From: Tannerella sp. | Lineage (GTDB): Bacteria > Bacteroidota > Bacteroidia > Bacteroidales > Tannerellaceae | Length of the DNA: 6,617 bases | NCBI GenBank assembly: GCA_031261145.1 | Contig: JAISJX010000299.1 | Span: 1 to 6,617, forward strand | Direction of reading: 5' to 3' | Shown here: piece by piece, positions 1 to 5,662 of the stretch | How the letters are laid out: each line of letters begins with the position of its first letter | Numbering within the stretch: position 1 is the first letter of the stretch | The notes under the pieces: generated by a model | The model's database searches: none | Seen by the model: the letters and a program-made list of their open reading frames with translations, nothing else | What the model was told of the DNA's origin: nothing | Translations under genes and position numbers: made by a program

Positions 1-305
1 GTGCCATGTCCGCTAAAATAGAAAATAACGATGTCTTCCGGTTTCGTTTGTGTGAACAGGCTGTTCATAGCGCTGAGAATACTGTCTTTCGTAGCCTGCC
101 GGTTAGTCAGCAGTTTCAGGTTCGCCGGCGCGGTCTGCAATTTCAGCAGATCATACATTTCCAGCGCATCCCGGTGTGAATAGACCAAGTTGCTGATGTG
201 CCGGTATTCGGATACGCCCACAATAACGGCATACAGCGTCCCCTTTTGCCGGGCATGAGCCGGGGAAAAGGAACATAACAAGACCAAGAAAAGTATTTTT
301 TTCAT
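1..305 (-). CDS. Exported caspase-like (peptidase C14 family) protein, 5' part only
   Basis: This is the N-terminal part (101 full codons) of a caspase-fold cysteine peptidase; the gene runs off the left edge. Reading down from the ATG at 303-305 gives an N-terminal signal peptide (MKK, a hydrophobic run ILFLVLLCSFS, then AHA at 16-18, likely cleaved after Ala18). A p20-like start follows: a beta strand YAVIVGVSEY (25-34), an RDALEMYDLL helix (45-54, matching the family's 'DA..l...L' region), LLTNRQAT (65-72), and finally DIVIFYFSGHG (91-101). The last motif is the hallmark strand with the catalytic His (His100). The catalytic Cys would lie beyond the window. The start is secure: an in-frame TAA lies at 339-341 with no other ATG between. 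The signal peptide puts the protein in the periplasm or outside. Many bacterial homologues are multidomain, and the partner domain here is unseen. There is no clear Shine-Dalgarno sequence, which is usual in this phylum. Confidence 0.88.
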   Translation of the reverse strand, partial: MKKILFLVLLCSFSPAHARQKGTLYAVIVGVSEYRHISNLVYSHRDALEMYDLLKLQTAPANLKLLTNRQATKDSILSAMNSLFTQTKPEDIVIFYFSGHG

Positions 306-315
306 ATCACAAACA

Positions 316-465
316 TTATAAATAATATAACCCGTTGCTTACTGTTCTTCCGGTGCGGCTGCTTTTCTTTTTCCCTCCGTATGAATCCTTTAAATAACGG
401 CGAACGGCCAAATTTTGGTCGCTAAAGTAATATTGCGATTCGATATGTAAAATAAGAGCCTTCAT
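316..465 (-). CDS. Candidate small ORF, 49 residues, upstream of the caspase-like gene
   Basis: An ATG at 463-465 opens a 49-codon frame that ends in TAA at 316-318, ten bases before the caspase-like start and in a different frame. The product starts MKALILHIESQYYFSDQNLA, continues with VRRYL, and has a basic, Gly/Ser-rich second half (GGKKKSSRTGRT). No signal peptide or membrane segment is visible. In its favour, a TAnnTTTG promoter motif lies 24 bases upstream on the same strand, so this would be the first open frame on the transcript and could act as a leader peptide or a small partner protein. Against it, a 49-codon open frame can occur by chance in such sequence and there is no Shine-Dalgarno sequence. 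The segment YYFSDQNLA resembles the core of the eukaryotic La motif, but I regard that as probable coincidence. I do not recognise the family. Confidence 0.3.
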   Translation of the reverse strand: MKALILHIESQYYFSDQNLAVRRYLKDSYGGKKKSSRTGRTVSNGLYYL

Positions 466-488
466 TTTAAAAAATTTCCAATCTGCGA

Positions 489-496
489 CAAAAATA
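489..496 (-). promoter_or_regulatory. Bacteroidota-type -7 element for the small ORF / caspase-like gene
   Basis: The minus strand reads TATTTTTG, an exact match to TAnnTTTG. Transcription would begin about 482, giving a leader of roughly 17 bases to the small ORF, or about 177 bases to the caspase-like start if the small ORF is not translated. No convincing TTTG -33 box is seen at the usual distance upstream, so the call rests on the -7 motif and its position. Confidence 0.4.
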
Positions 497-570
497 GGTA
501 GTCTTTTTTAGTAATCAGTAATGTTTTGTTGAAAATTTTACCGCGATTAACGTTATTTGTGATTTAAAGC

Positions 571-597
571 ATTCAAAGATTCCAAAATTCAAGGATT
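571..597. repeat. Imperfect 11-bp direct repeat, 16-bp period
   Basis: ATTCAAAGATT (571-581) recurs as ATTCAAGGATT (587-597), 10 of 11 bases identical. It lies about 55 bases upstream of the glycosidase -7 motif. Tandem sites of this kind can bind a regulator, but AT-rich sequence also produces such pairs by chance. An operator role is a guess. Confidence 0.3.
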
Positions 598-652
598 ATA
601 TGGTGATATTACGAAATGTTCCCTTCGACAAGTCTGTGAACGGAAAAATGAC

Positions 653-660
653 TATATTTG
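653..660 (+). promoter_or_regulatory. Bacteroidota-type -7 element of the glycosidase gene
   Basis: TATATTTG is an exact match to the TAnnTTTG consensus, 28 bases ahead of the ATG at 689. Transcription would begin around 666, leaving a leader of about 20-25 bases that holds the Shine-Dalgarno sequence. A clear TTTG -33 box at the usual distance is not present. Confidence 0.55.
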
Positions 661-675
661 TACTCAATAAAAGAA

Positions 676-680
676 GGAGG
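676..680 (+). promoter_or_regulatory. Shine-Dalgarno sequence fixing the glycosidase start
   Basis: GGAGG lies eight bases before the ATG at 689, at ideal spacing. It is the only strong ribosome binding site in the window, where the other genes show none. It supports 689 as the true start and may indicate well-translated mRNA. Confidence 0.75.
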
Positions 681-688
681 AATAAGCG

Positions 689-2554
689 ATGAATCATCTA
701 AAGTATTTTATCATAGTAATTTTAGCATCCATTCAGCCGGTCGTTGCGCAGATCGACTTTAATGCAAACACGGTGTCGAACGTTTACAACGGTTCTTTCC
801 TGTACGGTTCCAACATGGGTTGGCGCGGCGAAGGCTGGCAAGACGAGGATATTGCCGATATTCTCACCGGCAACGAACGGCTGCATATCGCGGGCATCGG
901 CGTCAACAGTCTGCGACCCGCTTTGTATGAATATTTTGTAGAGGAGTGGGGCTACGACATCCGCGTATCCGCCTTCCGTCATTACGCGCAGAACGGCGCT
1001 TCGGATAATACGGTATTCATCGGCTACCCGTCGGACAAGCACAAGGAAAACAAACGCTATTGCACGGAGGCGAGTTCGGAGGTTTTTGCGAACCTGTATG
1101 AACCGATCTGGGACGGCGGCGCGAACGGGACGCCGGTGAACGAACAGAATTACTATGCGTCCTACGTCTATCAGGTGGTGAAACGCTATGGCGGTCAGGT
1201 GAAATTCTGGGAGGTCTGGAATGAGCCGGATTACACATGGACGGGTCACGGCGACGCCGATCCGGGCGAAGCGGGCAACTGGTGGGACAACGATCCCGAC
1301 CCGTGCGATCTGGCTGCGCTCCGTGCGCCGATACAGTCCTACGTGCGGATGCTGCGTATCACGTATGAAGTGGTTAAATCGCTTGACCCCGATGCTTTTG
1401 TCTGCCTGGGCGGAATCGGTTACGCCAGTTTTATGGACGCGGTGCTGCGCAATACGGATAATCCCGACCGGGGGAAAGTGACGGCGCAGTATCCCGAAAA
1501 AGGAGGCGCATGGTTCGACTGCGTCAGCTATCATATTTACCCGATGTACTACCTGCGGAGATGGAGCAACGAGATCGGATGGTTCGAGTATTTCAGGAAC
1601 TCGGATGCTGCGGTGCAAACCGTTACCGACCGCAAAGACTATTTTCAGGAAATCCTCGCCCGCTACGGCTACGGAACGGCGTACCCCGGCAAGGAATACA
1701 TTATTACGGAGACAAATATCCCCCGCAAGTCGTTCGACGATCTCATCGGTTCGGACGCGGCGCAACGCAACTACCTCGTCAAATCGATCGTCGCCGGCCA
1801 GCGTGTCGGTATCCGTGCGCTCTACGTTTTCGGCGCCTACGAGGGCGCACCGGAAGCGTCTATCACCGATGCCTACGAGGCGATGGGGCTGTACAAGTAC
1901 CTGCCCGACAAGGCGCACCAGCAGGTAACGCTGACTGAATCGGCCATCGCCTGGCGCACAGCCTATCAGTGGATAGGCGAACGGACTTACGACGCAACGC
2001 AGTCGCAAACCCTCAATCTGCCTGCCGAAGCCGGCGGAGGCGCGTTTTATTCGGCGGCCGGTGATGATTACGTTTACGTCTTATGGGCGAAAACGACCGG
2101 CGACCATGAACAGAAAACGTACGATTACCGTTTCCCGTCCTCCTGGAACCTGAACGAAATAAAGTGCTGCCGGTGGGACGGAACACCCATGTATGAGTTA
2201 GAAAACGCAATGAAAACGGGAAACACGGTGAGGTTGACGGAAAGTCCCATTTTCATCCGCATCAGCGGGAGCGCCGGGATGGAAGTTGTTCAACAAACGG
2301 GCAGGCTGTTTGAAGTAAGTCCGACGCTGTCATCCGGACAGTTCGGCGTAAAGTTTGAACTTGCAGGGCCGGAAACGGCAGAGCTGAATCTATACACGCT
2401 TACCGGCAGTCCGGCAAGGATACTGCTTCCGCGTCAAGTATTTCCGGGCGGGCTGTCCGAATTTGCATTCGACGTGAAACTGCCGCCGGGCGTATATATC
2501 CTGACGCTAACCAAACCGTTGGGCGCCATGAGCCGGAAAATCGTGGTGAAATAG
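689..2554 (+). CDS. Secreted clan GH-A glycoside hydrolase with T9SS C-terminal sorting domain
   Basis: This 621-residue protein is an exported glycosidase with a predicted (beta/alpha)8 barrel. A signal peptide covers residues 1-20 (hydrophobic YFIIVILASIQ, then VVA) and leaves Gln21 at the mature N-terminus. The barrel spans about 30-430. FWEVWNEPDY (173-182) carries the likely acid/base Glu179, the clan GH-A 'NEP' motif. SYHIYP (280-285) is a strand-6-type His/Tyr motif. YIITETN (337-343) carries the likely nucleophile Glu341. A beta-sandwich accessory domain follows at about 440-527, closing with LTESPIFIRIS. The tail from about 540 (LNLYTLTGSPARILL, then PPGVYILTL and SRKIVVK) matches a type-A T9SS sorting domain, which directs export across the outer membrane and is normally removed. 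The layout recalls GH39, GH51 and GH5-like enzymes, but I cannot assign a family or substrate. The gene is GC-rich compared with the 6-kb region at the right end. It is monocistronic and converges on the alcohol dehydrogenase gene. Confidence 0.85.
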   Translation: MNHLKYFIIVILASIQPVVAQIDFNANTVSNVYNGSFLYGSNMGWRGEGWQDEDIADILTGNERLHIAGIGVNSLRPALYEYFVEEWGYDIRVSAFRHYAQNGASDNTVFIGYPSDKHKENKRYCTEASSEVFANLYEPIWDGGANGTPVNEQNYYASYVYQVVKRYGGQVKFWEVWNEPDYTWTGHGDADPGEAGNWWDNDPDPCDLAALRAPIQSYVRMLRITYEVVKSLDPDAFVCLGGIGYASFMDAVLRNTDNPDRGKVTAQYPEKGGAWFDCVSYHIYPMYYLRRWSNEIGWFEYFRNSDAAVQTVTDRKDYFQEILARYGYGTAYPGKEYIITETNIPRKSFDDLIGSDAAQRNYLVKSIVAGQRVGIRALYVFGAYEGAPEASITDAYEAMGLYKYLPDKAHQQVTLTESAIAWRTAYQWIGERTYDATQSQTLNLPAEAGGGAFYSAAGDDYVYVLWAKTTGDHEQKTYDYRFPSSWNLNEIKCCRWDGTPMYELENAMKTGNTVRLTESPIFIRISGSAGMEVVQQTGRLFEVSPTLSSGQFGVKFELAGPETAELNLYTLTGSPARILLPRQVFPGGLSEFAFDVKLPPGVYILTLTKPLGAMSRKIVVK

Positions 2555-2579
2555 GAGAAAATAAACGTTGCAGCAGTTT

Positions 2580-3677
2580 CTACATCCGCAGGATTGGTTT
2601 GACCGTGATTCCCGTGTGCGAATCTTCAAACGCCTTTTCAATATCGTTGAAATCGTAGAATTTCACAAGTTTGTCCACAGGCAGTTTGCCTTCTTTGTAG
2701 AACTGCACTAATTTCGGGATAAAGACTTGCGGGTTTGATGCGCCTTCCGTAAGCCCCATCAGCGTGACGCTTGGATTCATAAGGCTCATCTCAAGGGGTA
2801 TCGGGACTTCAACCGGCCCCGTGACGCTGACAAGAACGCATTTCCCAAGGCGTTTCAGGCACGAAAGCGCTTGAAGCAACACCGACGGTTCGCCCGACGA
2901 TTCAAGGCTGTAACCGGCGCCGCCTCCGGTGATGTTCCGGATTTCCGCCGCTGCATCCGTTTCCTGTGAGTTAATAACATGCGTGGCGCCAAGCGTTTTG
3001 GCAAGCGCGAGCCTTTCCTGTACGACATCGACGGCAATCACCTTGCTGCAACCGGCAATCACGCCGGCCATAATGCCGCTCATACCAACGCCGCCACAGC
3101 CAAAGACCACCAACGAAGAACCCGCTTCCGGCTTCAATCCGTTCAGTACGGCGCCCGCACCCGTCTGCACGCCGCAGCCCAAAGAACAAAGATACGAAAG
3201 CGCTTCATCGGAATCCACATCCGCTTTCACCGCATTCCGGGCGTCAGCCACCACATACGTAGCAAAAGCGCCCTGGCCAAAGAACGAAGATACCTCTTTC
3301 CCATTTTGCGAAATACGCTTTGTTCCATCCTTATACGTCCCGTCAAAGAATAATTCATTCACATGGTCGCAAGCGTACGGATGTCCGCCGACGCAATAAT
3401 CGCACGTACCGCAAGATGGGAACGTTAGAATGACCCGGTCGCCCTTTTTCAGCGTTTCCACCGCCGAACCAACCTCCTCAACTACGCCAACTCCTTCGTG
3501 ACCAAAGACCGCCGGAAGCGTTACCGGTATAAATTGATGAATACCGGCCGCGTCCGTGTGGCAAATGCCCGACGCAACGATTCTGACCAGAACCTCGCTT
3601 TGTTTGGGCGATGCAAGTTCCGCCTCTTCAATTGACAAACGCCCCTTTTCGTGCGTGATAGCTGCTGTTATTTTCAT
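2580..3677 (-). CDS. Zinc-dependent medium-chain alcohol dehydrogenase
   Basis: This 365-residue cytoplasmic oxidoreductase of the MDR superfamily interconverts an alcohol and an aldehyde or ketone using a nicotinamide cofactor. All family landmarks are intact. Catalytic zinc ligands are Cys39 (in CHTD), His60 with Glu61 (GHEGVGVVEEVG) and Cys168 (SLGCGVQTGAG). Structural zinc ligands are Cys89, Cys92, Cys95 and Cys103. The Rossmann motif is GCGGVG (193-198), and Asp217 at the end of the second strand (VIAVDVV) favours NAD over NADP. The SLGCGVQTGAG signature and length fit the aryl/benzyl-alcohol and class III-like branch better than the yeast-type branch, but the substrate cannot be read from sequence. 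The ATG lies 2 bp after the stop of the CapA-NlpC/P60 gene, so the two are very probably co-transcribed and translationally coupled. No Shine-Dalgarno sequence is visible. Its 3' end faces the glycosidase gene across 25 bp with no clear terminator. Confidence 0.92.
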   Translation of the reverse strand: MKITAAITHEKGRLSIEEAELASPKQSEVLVRIVASGICHTDAAGIHQFIPVTLPAVFGHEGVGVVEEVGSAVETLKKGDRVILTFPSCGTCDYCVGGHPYACDHVNELFFDGTYKDGTKRISQNGKEVSSFFGQGAFATYVVADARNAVKADVDSDEALSYLCSLGCGVQTGAGAVLNGLKPEAGSSLVVFGCGGVGMSGIMAGVIAGCSKVIAVDVVQERLALAKTLGATHVINSQETDAAAEIRNITGGGAGYSLESSGEPSVLLQALSCLKRLGKCVLVSVTGPVEVPIPLEMSLMNPSVTLMGLTEGASNPQVFIPKLVQFYKEGKLPVDKLVKFYDFNDIEKAFEDSHTGITVKPILRM

Positions 3678-3679
3678 AC

Positions 3680-5467
3680 TTATCCGTTTGTGTTTTCTAA
3701 AACTCTCAGACCGGTCACATACCGCTGTTTATAGTAATCCGATCCGTTTAATTCTTCAATAATGACCCCCCTCCGGCACGCATGGATAAAGGTGACATTT
3801 CCTGTGCCGTCATTCGAGATGACAATGCCTACGTGCCCTACCCGAAGCGATTGGGCGTTCCTTCCTTTGAAAAAGATAAGGTCGCCCCTTTTTAATTCTT
3901 TCTTATCAATTCTGGTTCCCTGATTGACCTGCGAAACGCAACTGGGACTTAAATTGTAGCCGAACTGTTTGAATATATAAGATGTAAATCCCGAACAGTC
4001 AAAACTTTTTGGCCCTTTCGATCCCCGGAGGTAAGGCTTACCCAAGAAATTTTTGGAATAGTCGATAATACTTTCGGCAAGCGGATTGGCAGCCCCTGCC
4101 AACAGGATGGACGGTATGTCCTCGCCTTCCGCTTTTTTCTTGGCCCCCAAATGTATAACGTTATCCACTTCCGCAACTTGTACTTTGAGAGAATCGACTT
4201 CGGCCACAAAAGCTATTGAATCCGGTTTGTTTTCCTGACAGGCTAAATTTTCCGCTGTTAACAGACTGGCTGTATCCTCGTTGGGCGTTTCTTTCGCAAA
4301 TTCAAGATGGGTCTTGGGAATGAGGCTGGCCGTTACCTTCAAAAGATCAGGACTTTTCAAAAGATCAGGATATTTTTTGGAGCGTATCCTGCTCGCCGCC
4401 TGATTGAGATCGTCTTTCCGCTTGATTTGCCCGTCGCCGGAAATTAACAAGCCTGTTTGCGGGAAGTCCAGTTCGGTCAGGCGTTTTATCTCTTTTGCAG
4501 CCAGATGATTTCCATCCAAAACCGGCCCTGTTTTATCTTTTTGAAGCGCCGAAATAATTTCCCCGTATTGGAAAACGCCCGTTGTATCCGTATAAACCTT
4601 CACCATGGGTGCATAACCACTTATCCCGCTGATATTGAAATCGCCCGACGTGCAGAAATTACCCATGCTGTAAATAATAAAACGGTCTTTATACAATTCC
4701 GCCGCCCTTACCACGTGCGGCCCGTGCCCGAAAACGACATCCGCTCCGGCATCAATCACCGCGTGCGCAAATTCATATACATTTCCCCGGTTTTCGCCGT
4801 AGAAACTTTCAGCCTTGCGTGTCACGCGGTTATGCGCCTTGCCTTCCGCCCCGCCATGAAAAGAGACAATCACAATGTCACAGGTTGCATCTAATGCGGC
4901 AACGATTTTTTTGGCATACGCTATATCCGTAATCTTCACCGTTCCGGTGTTCGGCGCGAACCCGCAAAAGCCATATTTCACTCCATTAATTTCAAATTCA
5001 GCCGTTTCGCAAACATCTTTTAATCCGGCAAAAGCCAATCCCGAATCTTTCAGCGCCTTGACCGTATTGGAACGTCCCGCCGGCCCAAAATCGCCCATGT
5101 GATTATTGGCGATATTCATCACATCAAAACCCGCATCTATCAAACGACTGACATAACGTTCGGGCATACGGAAGAAATAGCACCCTGACTTACACGGTTT
5201 AGGCGTTCCACCCGAATTGAGGACACAGCCCTCTAAGTTTCCGAATGTCACATCGGCATCCGTTAAAATGGGTTTTACATGATTCAGTAAATCCTTCCCG
5301 TCGTTGGGCGGCAACTTCGCATCCGACGGATAATTAGACCCCAACATAATATCTCCCGTACCGATAATAGATACTATTTTCGTTTCCTGCGTATAGCTTT
5401 TCAGTGCAAAAGCAAGTAGAAAAGTTATAATAAACAGTTTATTAAATATGTCTTTTATAAATGGCAT
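3680..5467 (-). CDS. Exported CapA-family protein fused to an NlpC/P60 (C40) peptidase
   Basis: This 595-residue, two-domain envelope protein starts with a signal peptide (about 1-27: hydrophobic LFIITFLLAFAL, then KSYTQ). Residues about 31-310 form a CapA/PGA_cap domain with a metallophosphatase fold. Its landmarks are GTGDIMLG (36-43), GNLEG (76-80), NIANNHMGDFG (118-128), VSFHGG (201-206), FGHGPHVV (246-253) and SMGNF (267-271). A low-complexity linker (about 310-460) contains a duplicated PDLLK and two VAEVD copies. Residues about 463-592 are an NlpC/P60 domain: FDCSGF with catalytic Cys491, GHVGIV with His545, FIHA with His562, and the usual RGDLIFF strand (527-533). CapA proteins belong to poly-gamma-glutamate capsule systems. 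NlpC/P60 enzymes cut gamma-glutamyl bonds in peptidoglycan or in poly-gamma-glutamate itself. One chain that binds or processes such a polymer at the envelope is therefore plausible, but this is inference. An in-frame TAA (5480-5482) fixes the ATG at 5467. It is the first gene of an operon with the dehydrogenase. Confidence 0.9.
   Translation of the reverse strand: MPFIKDIFNKLFIITFLLAFALKSYTQETKIVSIIGTGDIMLGSNYPSDAKLPPNDGKDLLNHVKPILTDADVTFGNLEGCVLNSGGTPKPCKSGCYFFRMPERYVSRLIDAGFDVMNIANNHMGDFGPAGRSNTVKALKDSGLAFAGLKDVCETAEFEINGVKYGFCGFAPNTGTVKITDIAYAKKIVAALDATCDIVIVSFHGGAEGKAHNRVTRKAESFYGENRGNVYEFAHAVIDAGADVVFGHGPHVVRAAELYKDRFIIYSMGNFCTSGDFNISGISGYAPMVKVYTDTTGVFQYGEIISALQKDKTGPVLDGNHLAAKEIKRLTELDFPQTGLLISGDGQIKRKDDLNQAASRIRSKKYPDLLKSPDLLKVTASLIPKTHLEFAKETPNEDTASLLTAENLACQENKPDSIAFVAEVDSLKVQVAEVDNVIHLGAKKKAEGEDIPSILLAGAANPLAESIIDYSKNFLGKPYLRGSKGPKSFDCSGFTSYIFKQFGYNLSPSCVSQVNQGTRIDKKELKRGDLIFFKGRNAQSLRVGHVGIVISNDGTGNVTFIHACRRGVIIEELNGSDYYKQRYVTGLRVLENTNG
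4338..4370. repeat. In-frame 18-bp-period duplication in the CapA-NlpC/P60 linker
   Basis: Fifteen identical bases (TTCAAAAGATCAGGA) occur at 4338-4352 and again at 4356-4370, a period of 18. The period is six codons, so the frame is kept and the protein reads PDLLKS followed by PDLLKV (residues 367-378). It looks like a recent slippage duplication in a loosely constrained linker. Confidence 0.75.
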
Positions 5468-5494
5468 AGTCTCTAAATTTTATAATACCTGCCG

Positions 5495-5502
5495 CAAATG
5501 TA
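5495..5502 (-). promoter_or_regulatory. Bacteroidota-type -7 element of the CapA-NlpC/P60 operon
   Basis: The minus strand reads TACATTTG, matching TAnnTTTG, 27 bases before the ATG at 5467. Transcription would begin near 5489, with a leader of about 22 bases. A possible -33 TTTG occurs at 5526-5529 with a 23-base spacer, a little longer than usual. It is the only candidate promoter seen for the two-gene operon. Confidence 0.55.
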
Positions 5503-5527
5503 AGAATAATCAGCGATTCACCGCGCA

Positions 5528-5541
5528 AAAAAACGTTTTTT
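5528..5541. other. 14-bp perfect palindrome overlapping the possible -33 box
   Basis: AAAAAACGTTTTTT reads the same on both strands and overlaps the candidate -33 TTTG of the CapA-NlpC/P60 promoter. It could be a dimeric regulator site, or simply an A-tract/T-tract junction. A related A8-CGTT stretch occurs at 5595-5605. It is not a convincing terminator because the hairpin would have no loop or G+C-rich stem. Confidence 0.3.
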
Positions 5542-5624
5542 ATGCTATTTAACGGCAAATTGTCACATTCTCATCGAAATTTGGGCTTTCAAATAAAAAA
5601 AACGTTCAATCTATCATATTTATC

Positions 5625-5654
5625 AACATTGTACTCAATTTTAACGGCAATGTT
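5625..5654 (-). repeat. Inverted repeat just downstream of the AT-rich gene
   Basis: AACATTG (5625-5631) pairs with CAATGTT (5648-5654), 7-bp arms around a 16-base loop, starting eight bases past the stop codon at 5663. On the minus strand an eight-base T run follows only after about 22 bases (5595-5602), too far for a standard intrinsic terminator. It may still help end transcription before the next gene. Confidence 0.25.
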
Positions 5655-5662
5655 TGGAGAAT

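Larger units (their letters stand above)
466..688. other. AT-rich divergent intergenic control region
   Basis: This stretch separates the minus-strand small ORF/caspase-like unit from the plus-strand glycosidase gene. If the small ORF is not real, the gene-free gap is 306-688. It contains one TAnnTTTG motif for each direction, a short imperfect direct repeat at 571-597, and the glycosidase Shine-Dalgarno sequence. I see no convincing hairpin terminator, tRNA or riboswitch-like structure in it. Confidence 0.6.

Noticed and set aside
382..432. La-motif-like peptide YYFSDQNLAVRRYL as a real RNA-binding domain
   Set aside because: The La motif is about 80-90 residues and essentially eukaryotic. 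Only a dozen residues match here and the frame ends soon after, so chance resemblance is the likelier reading.
722..2008. 428-codon open frame on the minus strand
   Set aside because: It lies entirely inside the glycosidase gene. Its product is Arg/Val-rich with no recognisable domain, as expected from the complement of a GC-rich gene. The plus-strand frame has a signal peptide, catalytic motifs and a sorting tail.
2555..2579. Possible bidirectional terminator between the convergent glycosidase and dehydrogenase genes
   Set aside because: The 25-bp gap contains no stem with more than four paired bases and no T tract, so an intrinsic terminator cannot be supported.
2929..3399. 156-codon open frame on the plus strand
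   Set aside because: It is antisense to the alcohol dehydrogenase, whose zinc and Rossmann motifs are complete. The antisense product shows no family features.
4457..4894. 145-codon open frame on the plus strand
   Set aside because: It is antisense to the CapA domain, with no domain signature and no promoter or ribosome binding site of its own.
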